Counted from the stretch's first letter, positions 41,422 to 51,050 are shown. The stretch is DNA of 64,000 nt from Sphaerisporangium sp. (GCA_025964675.1 JAOPYI010000124.1:1-64000), one strand, 5' to 3'. Translations and numbers: made by a program. Notes: generated by a model not told the origin, from the sequence alone.

Positions 41422-42486
41422 ATGGCCGACAAGGTGACGATCGACGACGTCGCGCGGTACGCCAACGTGTCGCGGCAGACGGTGTCGAACGTGCTGAACT
41501 CCCCGGAGGTCGTCCGCGAGGAGACCCGCCGGCGCGTGCGCGAGGCCGTCAAGGCGCTCGGGTACCGGGCGAGCCAGGCCGCGCGCCAGATGCGCACCGG
41601 AAGGTCACGCCTCATCGCCGTGCGCATCGAGCCCGCGCAGGAGGACGGCATCAACGGCTCGGTCTTCGATCGTTTCCTGCACGGCCTCACCGAGTCGGCG
41701 GCACGGGCGGGCTACCGGGTCCTGCTTTACACGGCGGACGACCACGACGCGGAGCTCGCCACGTTCGACGACCTGCTCGGGGTGTACGAGCCGGACGCCT
41801 TCGTGCTGACCAGCACCGACTACGGCGATCCCCGTACGACCTGGCTGCTGGAACAGCGGATCCCCTTCGTCACCTTCGGGCGGCCATGGGGTGTCCCGCC
41901 GGACCAGGACTACCCCTGGGTCGACGTGGACGGCGCCGCGGGGACCGCCATGGCGACCCGCCACCTGCTCGACGCCGGCCACAGGCGCATCGGCTTCCTC
42001 GGATGGCCCGAGGGGTCAGGCGTCGGGGACGACCGCCGGGCCGGCTGGGCACGCGCGCTCACCTCGGCGGGCATCGACCCGTCGGAGCTCGCCGAACTCG
42101 ACTCACGGACCACCGACGGCGCCCCGGAAGGCGAGGCCGCCGCCCATGCTCTGCTCGACGCCGACCGCCCGGTGACCGGGCTCGTCTGCGTCAGCGACTC
42201 GCTCGCCCTCGGCGCGCTACAGACCCGCCGGAGGCTTTCGGTCATCGGCTTCGACGACACGCCGGTGGCCAGGGCCGTCGGTCTCGCGAGCGTCAGCCAG
42301 CCGCTCGCCGAGGCGGCGGCGAGCTGTGTGGCCCTCCTCATCCACTCGCTGGACGGGGGTTCCAACGACGCTCGGGGACGCACGAACGCAGATGCCGCGG
42401 AACGGGGATCCGCGGACACCCCTTCGGAGGGCCCGCCGACACACGTACTGCTCCAGCCTTCGCTGGTTCCACGTAAGTCGGTGTGA
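41422..42486 (+). CDS. LacI family transcriptional regulator
   Basis: A protein of about 354 residues. The N-terminal helix-turn-helix and hinge helix are TIDDVARYANVSRQTVSNVL and ETRRRVREAVKALGYR. The periplasmic-binding-like sensor domain contains RPWGVPPDQDYPWVDVDGAA and GLVCVSDSLALGAL. The ATG at 42422-1000, that is at 41422, has GAAAGG 5 bases upstream. It should repress the divergent debranching enzyme gene and its own operon with the sugar importer, through the paired TTGAACGATC sites. The inducer is probably a sugar taken up by the transporter that follows. Confidence 0.93.
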   Translation: MADKVTIDDVARYANVSRQTVSNVLNSPEVVREETRRRVREAVKALGYRASQAARQMRTGRSRLIAVRIEPAQEDGINGSVFDRFLHGLTESAARAGYRVLLYTADDHDAELATFDDLLGVYEPDAFVLTSTDYGDPRTTWLLEQRIPFVTFGRPWGVPPDQDYPWVDVDGAAGTAMATRHLLDAGHRRIGFLGWPEGSGVGDDRRAGWARALTSAGIDPSELAELDSRTTDGAPEGEAAAHALLDADRPVTGLVCVSDSLALGALQTRRRLSVIGFDDTPVARAVGLASVSQPLAEAAASCVALLIHSLDGGSNDARGRTNADAAERGSADTPSEGPPTHVLLQPSLVPRKSV

Positions 42487-42535
42487 CCGCTCCGGGACTT
42501 TCTCCACCACCCATCACGAAGATCAGGACAGTGCG

Positions 42536-43789
42536 ATGAAACGCAGTTACCTCCGGACGGCGGCGTTGGCAACGGCCGCCTGCGGCACGCTCCTCGCCTC
42601 GGCGGCCTGTGGCAGCGGCTTCGACACCAACGCCGGCCAGAGCACCACCACGCAGAGCAGCGGGCCGGCCTCCCTGCAGATCCTCATCGGCTCGTCCGGC
42701 GACGCCGAGACCGCCGCGGTGAAGGACGCGGCGGCCGCCTGGGCCAAGTCCAGCGGCAACACGGCGACCGTGACGCCCGCGCAGGACCTCACCCAGCAGC
42801 TCGGCCAGGCATTCGCCGGGAGCAGCCCGCCGGACGTGTTCTACGTGGACGCCTCCCGCTTCGCCGACTACGCGAGCGTCGGAGCACTGGAGCCGTACGG
42901 GGACAAGATCTCGAACCCCGACGACTTCTACCAGGGCCTGCGCACGACGTTCACCCGTGACGGCAAGTTCTACTGCGTTCCCAAGGACTTCTCCACGCTG
43001 GCGTTGATCGTCAACAACGACATGTGGAAGAAGGCCGGGCTCGCCGAGTCCGACGTCCCGACCACGTGGGAGCAGCTCACCTCCGTCGCCCAGAAGATCA
43101 AGGCCAAGGGCATGGTGCCGCTGGCGCTGGGCGACACGCGTGACCGCGTCGGCGCCTTCATGGTGCAGGCGGGGGGCTGGATCACCAGCCCGGACGGCAA
43201 GCAGGCGACCGCCGACACCCCCGAGAACCTGAAGGCCCTCGACTATGTCCAGTCGCTGCTGAAGGGCGGGCTCGCGAAGTTCCCCAAGAAGCTCGACTCC
43301 GGCTGGGCCGGCGAGGCGTTCGGCAAGACCAAGTCGGTGATGACGATCGAGGGCAACTGGATCAAGGGCGCCATGAAGGCGGACTATCCCGGTCTGAAGT
43401 ACACCGCCTACGAGCTGCCCGCCGGCCCGAAGGGCAAGGGCACCCTCTCGTTCACCAACTGCTGGGGCATCGCGGCCAAGAGCCGCAACAAGCAGCAGGC
43501 GATCAGCTTCGTCGAGGCGATGACGAAGGCCGACCAGCAGATGACGTTCGCCCGGGCGTTCGGCGTGATGCCCTCCCGCCAGTCGGCCAAGGACCAGTTC
43601 ACCAAGGAGTTCCCGGACGACGCCGCGTTCGTGAACGCCGCCGACTACGCCCACGGCCCGGTCAACGCGCCCAAGATGGACAGCGTGCTGGCGGACTTCG
43701 ACGCGGGCATCCAGCAGCTCGACACCACGGCGCCGAAGACGCTCCTCGCGCGCCTTCAGAAGAACACCCAGGCCGCTGTAGGCAACTGA
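42536..43789 (+). CDS. ABC transporter extracellular sugar-binding lipoprotein
   Basis: A protein of about 417 residues. The signal peptide has a lipobox ending at Cys in LLASAACGSG, so it is anchored outside the membrane. The mature part has the family-1 binding protein pattern: SSPPDVFYVDASRFADYASV, FYCVPKDFSTLALIVNNDMW, and VMTIEGNWIKGAM. This family usually binds oligosaccharides such as maltodextrins or cellobiose. It begins 49 bp after the LacI gene. A GC-rich hairpin follows its stop before the first permease gene. Confidence 0.93.
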   Translation: MKRSYLRTAALATAACGTLLASAACGSGFDTNAGQSTTTQSSGPASLQILIGSSGDAETAAVKDAAAAWAKSSGNTATVTPAQDLTQQLGQAFAGSSPPDVFYVDASRFADYASVGALEPYGDKISNPDDFYQGLRTTFTRDGKFYCVPKDFSTLALIVNNDMWKKAGLAESDVPTTWEQLTSVAQKIKAKGMVPLALGDTRDRVGAFMVQAGGWITSPDGKQATADTPENLKALDYVQSLLKGGLAKFPKKLDSGWAGEAFGKTKSVMTIEGNWIKGAMKADYPGLKYTAYELPAGPKGKGTLSFTNCWGIAAKSRNKQQAISFVEAMTKADQQMTFARAFGVMPSRQSAKDQFTKEFPDDAAFVNAADYAHGPVNAPKMDSVLADFDAGIQQLDTTAPKTLLARLQKNTQAAVGN

Positions 43790-43809
43790 GCCATTCCCCC
43801 GGGTACGGC

Positions 43810-43866
43810 CCGGCCCCGTTCCGCCCGCCTCGTCCACTCCTCGCGCGGCACGGCGGGCGGGGCCGG
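43810..43866 (+). terminator. Intra-operon hairpin after the binding-protein gene
   Basis: CCGCCCGCC (43821-43829) pairs with GGCGGGCGG (43852-43860), and the flanking CCGGCC pairs with GGCCGG. Set between binding-protein and permease genes, it probably stabilises or partly terminates the message so that more binding protein than permease is made. Confidence 0.55.
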
Positions 43867-43913
43867 TCCGTACCGTATCGCCGGTGAAGCCTCACAGGAA
43901 GGAGGCGGAGAAG

Positions 43914-45011
43914 GTGGAGATCACGTCCAGGAGCGCCCGGCGTCCCCTCGGCCGCAGGTCGGCCACCAGGGAGAACCTGGCGGGCTGGCTGTTCCTGGCA
44001 CCCGTCGTGGCCGTCCTCGGCCTGTTCCTGCTGCTGCCGATCGTGATGGCCCTGTGGGTGAGCCTGACCTCCTGGAACGGGCAGGGCAGCCCGTTCACCG
44101 GCAAGGTGCCCTTCGTGGGGCTCGACAACTACACCCGGTTGTTCACGCGCGACGACCTGGCTCGCCAGGACTTCATGACGAGCATCCGCAACAACATGTA
44201 CTACGTGGTGATCGTCGTGCCGGTGCAGACGGTGCTGGCGCTCGGCCTCGCGCTGATCGTGAACAGCCGCATGCTCAAGGGCAAGTCGTTCTTCCGCAGC
44301 GCGTTCTTCTTCCCGTCGGTCACCAGTTCCGTGGCCATCAGCGTCGTCTTCCTCTTCATCTTCGCCAACTCCGGCGCGGTCACCAGCCTGCTCGGGTTCT
44401 TCGGCATCAAGGGCCCGGAGTGGTTCTCCGACCCCCGAGGCGTGCTGCACCTGCTGCTCAGTGGCCTCGGCCTGGTCGACGCCGACGCTCCCCCCGCCGC
44501 GCTGACCGGCGGCGGGCCGTTCGGGCTGTCGTGGTGGGAATGGCTCGCCGGGCCCAGCGTCGCCATGTGCACGATCATCATCCTGGTCGTGTGGACGACC
44601 TCCGGCACGTTCATGCTGATGTTCCTGGCCGCGCTCCAGGACATCCCGGTCACGCTGGAAGAGGCAAGCCTGCTCGACGGGGCCAACCGCTGGCAGCGCT
44701 TCAGGTACGTCACGCTGCCGATGCTGAAGCCTACGGTCTTCCTGGTGCTGACGCTCGGGCTGATCGCCACCTGGCAGGTCTTCGACCAGGTGTACGTCAT
44801 GAGCCAGGGCAACCCGTCGAAGACCACGCTGACACCGGCGTTCCTGTCGTACCAGACGGCGTTCCGCAGCTTCGACTACGGGTCGGGGACGGCGATCTCG
44901 TTCGTCCTCTTCCTCATCATCGTGGTGCTGACGCTGGTACAGCGATGGGTGATGCGTGAGCGCTCCGCGGACGCGGGCGGTGGCCGTGGCACGCGGCAGA
45001 GGAGGTCATGA
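43914..45011 (+). CDS. Sugar ABC transporter permease (MalF-type)
   Basis: A protein of about 365 residues with six or seven hydrophobic segments, starting with LAGWLFLAPVVAVLGLFLLL. The cytoplasmic EAA loop that contacts the ATPase reads EEASLLDGANRWQRFRYVTL. A GTG at 43914 with AAGGAGG 8 bases upstream is the best start; a GTG at 43884 is also open. A loop near the middle (about residues 170-210) is longer than in MalF-like relatives of similar size. It ends 1 base before the next gene. Confidence 0.91.
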   Translation: MEITSRSARRPLGRRSATRENLAGWLFLAPVVAVLGLFLLLPIVMALWVSLTSWNGQGSPFTGKVPFVGLDNYTRLFTRDDLARQDFMTSIRNNMYYVVIVVPVQTVLALGLALIVNSRMLKGKSFFRSAFFFPSVTSSVAISVVFLFIFANSGAVTSLLGFFGIKGPEWFSDPRGVLHLLLSGLGLVDADAPPAALTGGGPFGLSWWEWLAGPSVAMCTIIILVVWTTSGTFMLMFLAALQDIPVTLEEASLLDGANRWQRFRYVTLPMLKPTVFLVLTLGLIATWQVFDQVYVMSQGNPSKTTLTPAFLSYQTAFRSFDYGSGTAISFVLFLIIVVLTLVQRWVMRERSADAGGGRGTRQRRS

Positions 45012-45012
45012 C

Positions 45013-45894
45013 ATGTCGGTGAGCACGAACCGCACGGCGAGGGTGACCCGCAGGCCGGGCGACGGCCGGAGCCTGGTCTCCACCTTCGTCGGCTACGCGG
45101 TCCTCGTCTTCTTCTCGCTGGTCTTCCTGTACCCGTTCGTCATCCAGATCGCGAACTCCCTCAAGACCGGGCCGGACGCGGCGGTGAACCCGCTGTCGCC
45201 GATCCCCCACCCGCTGTCGCTGGCGAGCTACGAGAGGGTCTTCTTCGGTACCGACCTGCCGCTGTGGCTCGGCAACTCGCTCCTCGTCACGATCATCGTG
45301 ACCGTCGGCCGGGTCTTCCTCGACTCACTGGCGGGGTACGCGCTCGCGCGGCTCCGCTTCCGTGGCCGGCGCACGATGTTCGCCGCCATCGTCGCGGTGA
45401 TCGCCGTGCCCGGTGTCGTGCTGTTCATCCCGAAGTTCCTCGTGCTGAACCAGCTCGGCCTGTACGACAGCTACGCCGCGCTGATCCTGCCGGTGATCGC
45501 GGACGCCGCCGGGGTCTTCATCATGAAGCAGTTCTTCGAGTCGATCCCCATAAGCGTCGAGGAGGCCGCGCGCATCGACGGCGCGGGGGTTTTCCGTACC
45601 TTCTGGTCGGTCGTCCTGCCCATGGCGCGCCCTGCCCTGATCACGTTGACGATCATCTCCTTCCAGGGCACGTGGAACGAGTTCCCGCACAGCCTGGTGG
45701 CAGTACAGAGCCCGAGCCTGTTCACGCTGCCGCGCGGGCTGGCCGACCTGGTCAGCGGCTCCCTCGGCGTGGGCACGCAGTACCCGCTGAAGCTCGGCGC
45801 CGCGGTGCTCGCCACCATCCCGGTCGCGGTCATCTTCGTGATCTTCCAGCGCTACTTCATCCGCGGCGCCAACGAGGGCGCCGACAAGGGCTGA
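45013..45894 (+). CDS. Sugar ABC transporter permease (MalG-type)
   Basis: A protein of about 293 residues with six predicted membrane helices. The EAA loop is EEAARIDGAGVFRTFWSVVL, and the C-terminus (FVIFQRYFIRGANEGADKG) is typical of MalG-like permeases. GGAGG lies 7 bases upstream of the ATG. With the preceding permease and lipoprotein it forms a sugar importer. No ATPase gene follows, so a shared ATPase such as MsiK elsewhere on the chromosome is probably used. Confidence 0.93.
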   Translation: MSVSTNRTARVTRRPGDGRSLVSTFVGYAVLVFFSLVFLYPFVIQIANSLKTGPDAAVNPLSPIPHPLSLASYERVFFGTDLPLWLGNSLLVTIIVTVGRVFLDSLAGYALARLRFRGRRTMFAAIVAVIAVPGVVLFIPKFLVLNQLGLYDSYAALILPVIADAAGVFIMKQFFESIPISVEEAARIDGAGVFRTFWSVVLPMARPALITLTIISFQGTWNEFPHSLVAVQSPSLFTLPRGLADLVSGSLGVGTQYPLKLGAAVLATIPVAVIFVIFQRYFIRGANEGADKG

Positions 45895-46043
45895 AGCGGA
45901 CAGTGGGACGTGGCCCGGCGCGCGCGCCTGGCCACTCTCACCGGCGGCGTGAATCCTGACTCCCCGATCCGCCTATGTTTACCTGCGACTATGCGGGCAA
46001 CGCCCAAAGGAGGGAACGCCGCCACCGGCATTGGAGGCAAGCC

Positions 46044-46619
46044 ATGGCGAACGTGTTCGAAGTCCTGGAGCGGGACCATGAAGAGGTCAAGCACATGCTG
46101 GCCGAGCTCGAGGCAGGGCCCCCCTTCGTGGGGGTCACGGAGCACCAGCGGCTGCTGGCGCGCAAGCAGCAGGTGGACAAGCTCATCACCGAGGAGTCCA
46201 AGCACGAGGCCGTCGAGGAGGAGTACTTCTGGCCGGCTGTGCGGGAGCTGGTTCCGCACGGGAACGAGCTGGCCGACCACGCGATCAAGCAGGAGCAGGA
46301 AGCGAAGTTCCTGCTGGACGACCTGATCGACTACGAGCCGGGCGAGGTCCGGTACGAGGAGATGCTCGTCGGGTTCATCAACACGGCACGCGAGCACATC
46401 GCGTTCGAGGAGGAGCAGGTCTGGCCGGAGCTCCGCCTCGTCATCAGCCCTGCGCGGGCCATGGAGCTGGGCTCGAAGGTCGAGCGGGCGAAGAAGATGG
46501 CGCCGACCCGCCCGCACCCGCACACGCCGCCCAAGCCGGGGCTGCTCAAGGCGACCAGCCCGTTCGTGGGCACCGCCGACCGGCTCCGCGACCTGGTCAC
46601 CGGCCGCGACCGCCGCTGA
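46044..46619 (+). CDS. Hemerythrin domain-containing protein
   Basis: A protein of about 191 residues. It has a four-helix pattern with the expected iron ligands: LERDHEEVKHML, KHEAVEEEYFWPAVRELVPH, and AREHIAFEEEQVWPEL. It should bind a di-iron site and may sense or carry oxygen or nitric oxide in the cytoplasm. A proline- and histidine-rich tail (TRPHPHTPPKPG) follows. TTGGAGG lies 6 bases before the ATG at 46044. It stands alone after the ABC genes. Confidence 0.92.
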   Translation: MANVFEVLERDHEEVKHMLAELEAGPPFVGVTEHQRLLARKQQVDKLITEESKHEAVEEEYFWPAVRELVPHGNELADHAIKQEQEAKFLLDDLIDYEPGEVRYEEMLVGFINTAREHIAFEEEQVWPELRLVISPARAMELGSKVERAKKMAPTRPHPHTPPKPGLLKATSPFVGTADRLRDLVTGRDRR

Positions 46620-46764
46620 TCCGGCCGTACGGGCGGAACGCCTCGTGTACGGCGCTTTCCCAATTTGGCCATTGTGCGCGCGCCACGCTGGACCGATCAC
46701 CTGGCGTAGTGACATGACTGGAATAGGGAGTCATCTCGGTCCAGTGCCAGGAAGAGGTGTCACG

Positions 46765-47268
46765 ATGCGCGTACGTACGACAGGAGCCGCTTCGCGACCT
46801 GGGGGAACGCCTTCCCGGGCAGCCGGGCGCCGCAGGAGGCGCGCGGCGAGGCTCGGGCTACCGCTAGCCGTGGTGTCGCTGGCGGGATCGGCCATCACGA
46901 CGGCGACCGGGGGCAGGGCCCAGGCGGCCGTGGGGACGAAGGCGGACAGGACCGTCACCGTGAACACCGTGACCGGCGAGCACGTCAACGTGCGGGCCGA
47001 GCCCTCGGGGACGAGCAAGGTGGTCGGCAGGCGGCGCGACGGCCAGCAGGTCACGATCGTCTGCCACAAGGTGGGCGAGCGTGTCACCGGCACCTACGGG
47101 ACGAGCAGGGACTGGGACATGCTGGCCTCCGGGGGGTACATCTCACACGCCTTCCTGAACACCGGGTCCGACGCGCCGGTGGTCCCGGCCTGCGGCCGCC
47201 CGTCGCACGAACCGCCGCACCGGGCGCTCGCCCCCCGTATCCACGTGGGCTTCGTCTCTCACCGATGA
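46765..47268 (+). CDS. Secreted SH3 domain protein
   Basis: A protein of about 167 residues. A twin-arginine-rich start (GRRRRRAARLG), a hydrophobic core (LPLAVVSLAGSAI) and an Ala-x-Ala site (GRAQAAVG) look like a signal peptide. The mature part has one bacterial SH3 unit (GEHVNVRAEPSGTSKVVGRR, then VTGTYGTSRDWDMLASGGYI), which commonly binds cell-wall peptides. The arginine run could suggest Tat export, but the classical SRRxFLK motif is missing. Its stop is followed by a terminator. Confidence 0.82.
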   Translation: MRVRTTGAASRPGGTPSRAAGRRRRRAARLGLPLAVVSLAGSAITTATGGRAQAAVGTKADRTVTVNTVTGEHVNVRAEPSGTSKVVGRRRDGQQVTIVCHKVGERVTGTYGTSRDWDMLASGGYISHAFLNTGSDAPVVPACGRPSHEPPHRALAPRIHVGFVSHR

Positions 47269-47279
47269 CGTCGAGCGTA

Positions 47280-47313
47280 AGGGCCGCCACCCACGAGCCG
47301 GGATGGCGGCCCT
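47280..47313. terminator. Hairpin between SH3 and HNH genes
   Basis: A perfect 10-bp stem, AGGGCCGCCA with TGGCGGCCCT, around a 14-nt loop, in the gap between two convergent genes. Confidence 0.7.
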
Positions 47314-47349
47314 CGTGCCGCCACGGGCAGGGCCCGCGGCGGCGACGGG

Positions 47350-47985
47350 TCAGCAGTAGCCGAGCATGCCGGACAGCGCCGATTTCTCGGCGCTGTTGAC
47401 CGTCAGGCCCCATTTGTACTTCACGTCGGTGTAGGCCTTGGCGTACGTGCACCAGAACGACGTGAGCGGGGGCTTCCACAGCGCGGGGTCGGAGTCGCCC
47501 TTGGCCTGGTTCACGTTGTCGGTCACGGCCCAGAGCTGGGCGTTGGTGAGGTCGTTGGCGAACGACTGGCGCTTGGAGGTGGTCCAGGCGTACGCGCCGG
47601 AGCGCCACGCCTCGGCCAGGGGCACCATGTGGTCGATGTCCACGTCGGAGGCGAGGGTCCAGGTCGCGCCGTCGTACGGGGAGGTCCACCTGCCCGAGGT
47701 CGGGTAGCAGCTGGAGTCGGTCACCACCCCGGCCCCGTCGCGCTTGAGCACGGTCTCCCGGGTGTTGCAGGTGCCGGAGATGGTGATCCAGTGCGGGAAC
47801 AGGCTGCGGTTGTAGGTGCCCGCGTTCCTCTCGATGTCGACCGTGAGGGCGGCCAGCTCGGAGGTGGCCGTGCTGGCCGAGGGGATGTTCGGCGGGGTGA
47901 AGGCGTTGGCGGCGGTGCTCGTCGTCACTGTGGTGACGGCGAACGTCAGGGCGGTGGCCGTGGCGAGGAACGCGACTCGTCTCAC
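47350..47985 (-). CDS. Secreted HNH/DUF1524-type nuclease
   Basis: A protein of 211 residues. The signal peptide is MRRVAFLATATALTFAVTTV, ending near AANA. The mature domain has DVDIDHMVPLAEAWRSGAYA, SFANDLTNAQLWAVTDNVNQ and KGDSDPALWKPP, the DxDHxVPLAEAW pattern of GmrSD-like HNH nucleases. Cysteines in CNTRE, SSCYP, FWCTY and GYC suggest disulfides in an extracellular enzyme. It is predicted to cut nucleic acids outside the cell, for scavenging or competition. It is preceded on its strand by the glpK terminator, so it is transcribed alone. Confidence 0.88.
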   Translation of the reverse strand: MRRVAFLATATALTFAVTTVTTSTAANAFTPPNIPSASTATSELAALTVDIERNAGTYNRSLFPHWITISGTCNTRETVLKRDGAGVVTDSSCYPTSGRWTSPYDGATWTLASDVDIDHMVPLAEAWRSGAYAWTTSKRQSFANDLTNAQLWAVTDNVNQAKGDSDPALWKPPLTSFWCTYAKAYTDVKYKWGLTVNSAEKSALSGMLGYC

Positions 47986-48182
47986 GAGTCTCTCCTTCTG
48001 TCTCCGGACCCGGCCTAGCGGGGAGCGCCAGGTCCTTGGGGGGTTGATGAGACAGAACGGACAATTTCATCGCACGGAATATCAGGAAATATCAGCCTTT
48101 GCTGACAGAAATCCGTCAGGTTGGTCAAGTAATGACGCTAACCCTTTCCGGCGCCGCCGGGGCTGCCGGGGCCGGAGACGCC

Positions 48183-48214
48183 GGAGGCCCGGCCGGCGTA
48201 CCGGTCGGGCCTCC
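48183..48214 (-). terminator. Terminator of the glpFK operon
   Basis: A 9-bp perfect GC stem (GGAGGCCCG with CGGGCCTCC, 14-nt loop) begins 14 bases after the glpK stop on the minus strand. Confidence 0.7.
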
Positions 48215-48228
48215 AGTGGGAAGACTGG

Positions 48229-49746
48229 TCAGTCGACGTCGACCCAGTTCATCGTGCGCTCCACGGCCTTCTTCCAGCCGATGTAGCCGTTCGTGCGCTG
48301 CTCGTCGTCCCACGCCGGGAGCCAGCGCCTGTCCTCGTTCCAGTTGCTCTTGAGCTCCTCGGTGGAGCCCCAGAAGCCGACGGCGAGTCCCGCGGCGTAG
48401 GCGGCGCCGAGCGCGGTGGTCTCGGCCACGACGGGCTTGGACACCGGCACCCCAAGGACGTCCGCCTGGATCTGCATGCAGAGGTCGTTCGCGGTCACGC
48501 CACCGTCGACGCGGAGCACGTCCAGGTGGACACCCGAGTCGTTCTGCATGGCGTCGACGACGTCCCGCGTCTGGTAGCAGATCGCCTCAAGGGTGGCACG
48601 GGCGATGTGCGCGTTGGTGTTGTACCGCGACAGGCCGACGATGGCGCCGCGCGCGTCGGATCGCCAATAGGGGGCGAAGAGCCCGGAGAAGGCGGGCACG
48701 AAGTACACGCCTCCGTTGTCGTCCACCTGGCGGGCGAGCGACTCACTCTGCGCGGCGCCCGAGATGATGCCGAGCTGGTCGCGCAACCACTGCACCGCCG
48801 AGCCCGTCACCGCGATCGAGCCTTCCAGGGCGTACACCGGCTTCTCGTCGCCGAACTGGTAGCAGACGGTCGTGAGGAGCCCGTGCTCAGACCGGACCAG
48901 CTCGTTGCCCGTGTTGAGCAACAGGAAGTTGCCCGTGCCGTAGGTGTTCTTCGCCTCGCCGACCCCGAAGCACACCTGGCCCACGGTCGCCGCCTGCTGG
49001 TCGCCGAGGTCGCCGGACAGGGGGACCTCCCCGTGCAGCGGCCCGTCGCGCCGCGTGACGCCGTACAGGTCGGGGTTGGAGGAGGGCCGGATCTCCGGCA
49101 GCATCTGACGGGGGATGTCGAAGAACGACAGGAGCTCGTCGTCCCAGTCGAGGGTCTCGAGGTTCATGAGCATCGTGCGGCTGGCGTTGGTCGGATCGGT
49201 GACGTGCACGCCACCGTCGGTCCCGCCGGTGAGGTTCCACAGCAGCCAGGTGTCGGTGTTGCCGAAGACCGCCTCCCCCGCCTCGGCCGCCGACCGCACC
49301 CCGTCGACGTTGTCGAGGATCCACTTGATCTTGCCGCCGGAGAAGTACGTCGCCGGGGGAAGGCCCGCCTTGCGCCGGATGACCTCGCCCTTGCCCTCGC
49401 GCTCAAGCGCGCTGGCGATGCGGTCGGTACGGGTGTCCTGCCAGACGATGGCGTTGTAGTACGGCCGTCCGGTCCTGCGGTTCCAGACGACGGTGGTCTC
49501 GCGCTGGTTGGTGATGCCGAGCGCGACGAGGTCGGACGCCGAGAGGTCGGCCTTGCCGAGCGTGGTCTCGACCACCGCGCGGGTACGCTCCCAGATCTCC
49601 ACGGGGTTGTGCTCGACCCACCCCGCCTGCGGGAGGATCTGCTGGTGCTCGAGCTGGTGGCGGGCGATCTCGTTGCCGCCGTGGTCGAAGATCATGAAGC
49701 GGGTGCTCGTGGTGCCCTGGTCGACTGCTCCAACGAAGTCAGCCAT
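48229..49746 (-). CDS. glpK: Glycerol kinase
   Basis: A protein of 505 residues, the normal length. It phosphorylates glycerol with ATP to glycerol-3-phosphate in the cytoplasm. It has the phosphate-binding start [20 protein letters not shown], the FGGY-type stretch [20 protein letters not shown], and [16 protein letters not shown] at the C-terminus. It follows glpF by 42 bp and is co-transcribed with it. No glycerol regulator gene (GylR/GlpR type) is present in this window. A terminator follows. Confidence 0.97.
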   Translation of the reverse strand: MADFVGAVDQGTTSTRFMIFDHGGNEIARHQLEHQQILPQAGWVEHNPVEIWERTRAVVETTLGKADLSASDLVALGITNQRETTVVWNRRTGRPYYNAIVWQDTRTDRIASALEREGKGEVIRRKAGLPPATYFSGGKIKWILDNVDGVRSAAEAGEAVFGNTDTWLLWNLTGGTDGGVHVTDPTNASRTMLMNLETLDWDDELLSFFDIPRQMLPEIRPSSNPDLYGVTRRDGPLHGEVPLSGDLGDQQAATVGQVCFGVGEAKNTYGTGNFLLLNTGNELVRSEHGLLTTVCYQFGDEKPVYALEGSIAVTGSAVQWLRDQLGIISGAAQSESLARQVDDNGGVYFVPAFSGLFAPYWRSDARGAIVGLSRYNTNAHIARATLEAICYQTRDVVDAMQNDSGVHLDVLRVDGGVTANDLCMQIQADVLGVPVSKPVVAETTALGAAYAAGLAVGFWGSTEELKSNWNEDRRWLPAWDDEQRTNGYIGWKKAVERTMNWVDVD

Positions 49747-49788
49747 GAAGTGTTGCCTCCTTTGTGGCCTGCGGGGGTGTGACCTCTC

Positions 49789-50610
49789 TCAGACGACTTT
49801 CCTCTCGCCCGGGACGGTACCTGGCTCGGGCTCCCCGAGCACGGGCAGGAAGCGCGCGACCAGCACCTGGTAGAGGCCCGCCCCTAGCACGCCGCCGATG
49901 ATCGGCGCCACGATGGGCACCCAGAAGTAGAGGTCGCCGTACTGATCTCGCCAGGCCGTCCCGTACCCGGTGAGGAACGACGCGAGGCGCGGCCCGAAGT
50001 CACGGGCGGGGTTGATGGCGTACCCGGCGTTGGTGCCCCAGGCCATGCCGATCGCCACGACGATGAGGCCGACGACGAACGGGGCGAGGTTGGCGGCCGG
50101 GGAACCGTTGTTGAGGTCGGTGACGGCGAGGATCAGGAACAGCAGGATGGCCGTGCCGATCACCTGGTCCCGGAAGCCCCCCCACTCGTGCACGGGGAGG
50201 GTGCCGTTGCCCGGCAGCGTGGAGAAGACGCCCTGGGTCTTGATCGTGTGGCCGGGGTCGGCCATCGAGAGCACTTCGCTGAAGTTCCACCGGACGAGGA
50301 GCGCCGCCACGAAGGCGCCCGCGACCTGCGCCAGCGAGTACGGCAGCACCTTGCGCCACTCGAAGCCCTTGAAGACGGCGAGCGCGATCGTGACGGCCGG
50401 GTTGAGGTGCGCGCCGCTGATCCGGCCGGCGGTGTAGACGCCCAGCGTGACGCCGAGCCCCCACCCCCAGGCGATGCTGTCGTGGTCGCCGATGCCGCCC
50501 GCGACCACCTGCGCCACGACGGCCGTACCGAAAAGGATAAGGATCATCGTGCCCGCGAACTCCGCGGCCAGCTCACCGAGCAGACTGGGGGCTTCCCTCG
50601 GTTTGGCCAT
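49789..50610 (-). CDS. glpF: Glycerol uptake facilitator (MIP/aquaporin family)
   Basis: A protein of 273 residues, with six membrane helices and both half-helix NPA motifs: SGAHLNPAVTIALAV and GYAINPARDFGPRL. The second motif's Asp after NPAR marks a glycerol channel rather than a water channel. It lets glycerol diffuse into the cell, where GlpK traps it. GAGGAGA lies 5 bases before the ATG. The gene is the first of the glpF-glpK pair and has a 440-bp region upstream of it. Confidence 0.95.
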   Translation of the reverse strand: MAKPREAPSLLGELAAEFAGTMILILFGTAVVAQVVAGGIGDHDSIAWGWGLGVTLGVYTAGRISGAHLNPAVTIALAVFKGFEWRKVLPYSLAQVAGAFVAALLVRWNFSEVLSMADPGHTIKTQGVFSTLPGNGTLPVHEWGGFRDQVIGTAILLFLILAVTDLNNGSPAANLAPFVVGLIVVAIGMAWGTNAGYAINPARDFGPRLASFLTGYGTAWRDQYGDLYFWVPIVAPIIGGVLGAGLYQVLVARFLPVLGEPEPGTVPGERKVV

Positions 50611-51050
50611 GTCTTCTCCTCACATGTCGCCGTACGACTCGCCATTGCCCGAAGACCGCCATCGAGGCGAGGCACGTCGCGCCGCGGGCCACCCGCCGAG
50701 GCCCTTCCACCCCGCCGACCCTGTGACCTGGAGCAACACTGCACCCAAGTACGAAAAAGCCATGTCCACGAACCGGCTAAAAAAAATTTGCCGAAATATC
50801 CGGGCATCGCCCACATCGTCCCTGCCTGTTACGGTCTCCGCACACATCACCCTTCCCGATTATGAAGACTTGAACAGAATTTTCTACTGGAGGAGCCGAT
50901 CTTCTTGACCGCAGGCCGGCGCCTGGTCCCTGCTCCCGTCGCCCCCGACCGGGCGGAGCCATGGCGCCGGAGCCCGTACCGCGATCGTGGTAGCGGCGTA
51001 CTGTCCCCACGGACGACGTAAGAGGGCCAGGTCAGCCCTAACGTAGGGAC
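50611..51050. other. 440-bp divergent intergenic region
   Basis: It must contain the glpF and histidine kinase promoters. It has a run of eight A after GGCT at about 50773 and AT-rich DNA near 50870-50890. A short TTG frame (50905-51021) with a GGAGGAG ribosome site encodes only 38 residues of no recognisable family and is not called as a gene. No clear operator is visible. Confidence 0.5.

Noticed and set aside
50905-51021. Small TTG frame with a GGAGGAG site upstream of the histidine kinase
   Set aside because: The 38-residue translation (rich in Arg and Pro) matches no family I know, and the purine tract may be chance. It is noted in the intergenic entry only.
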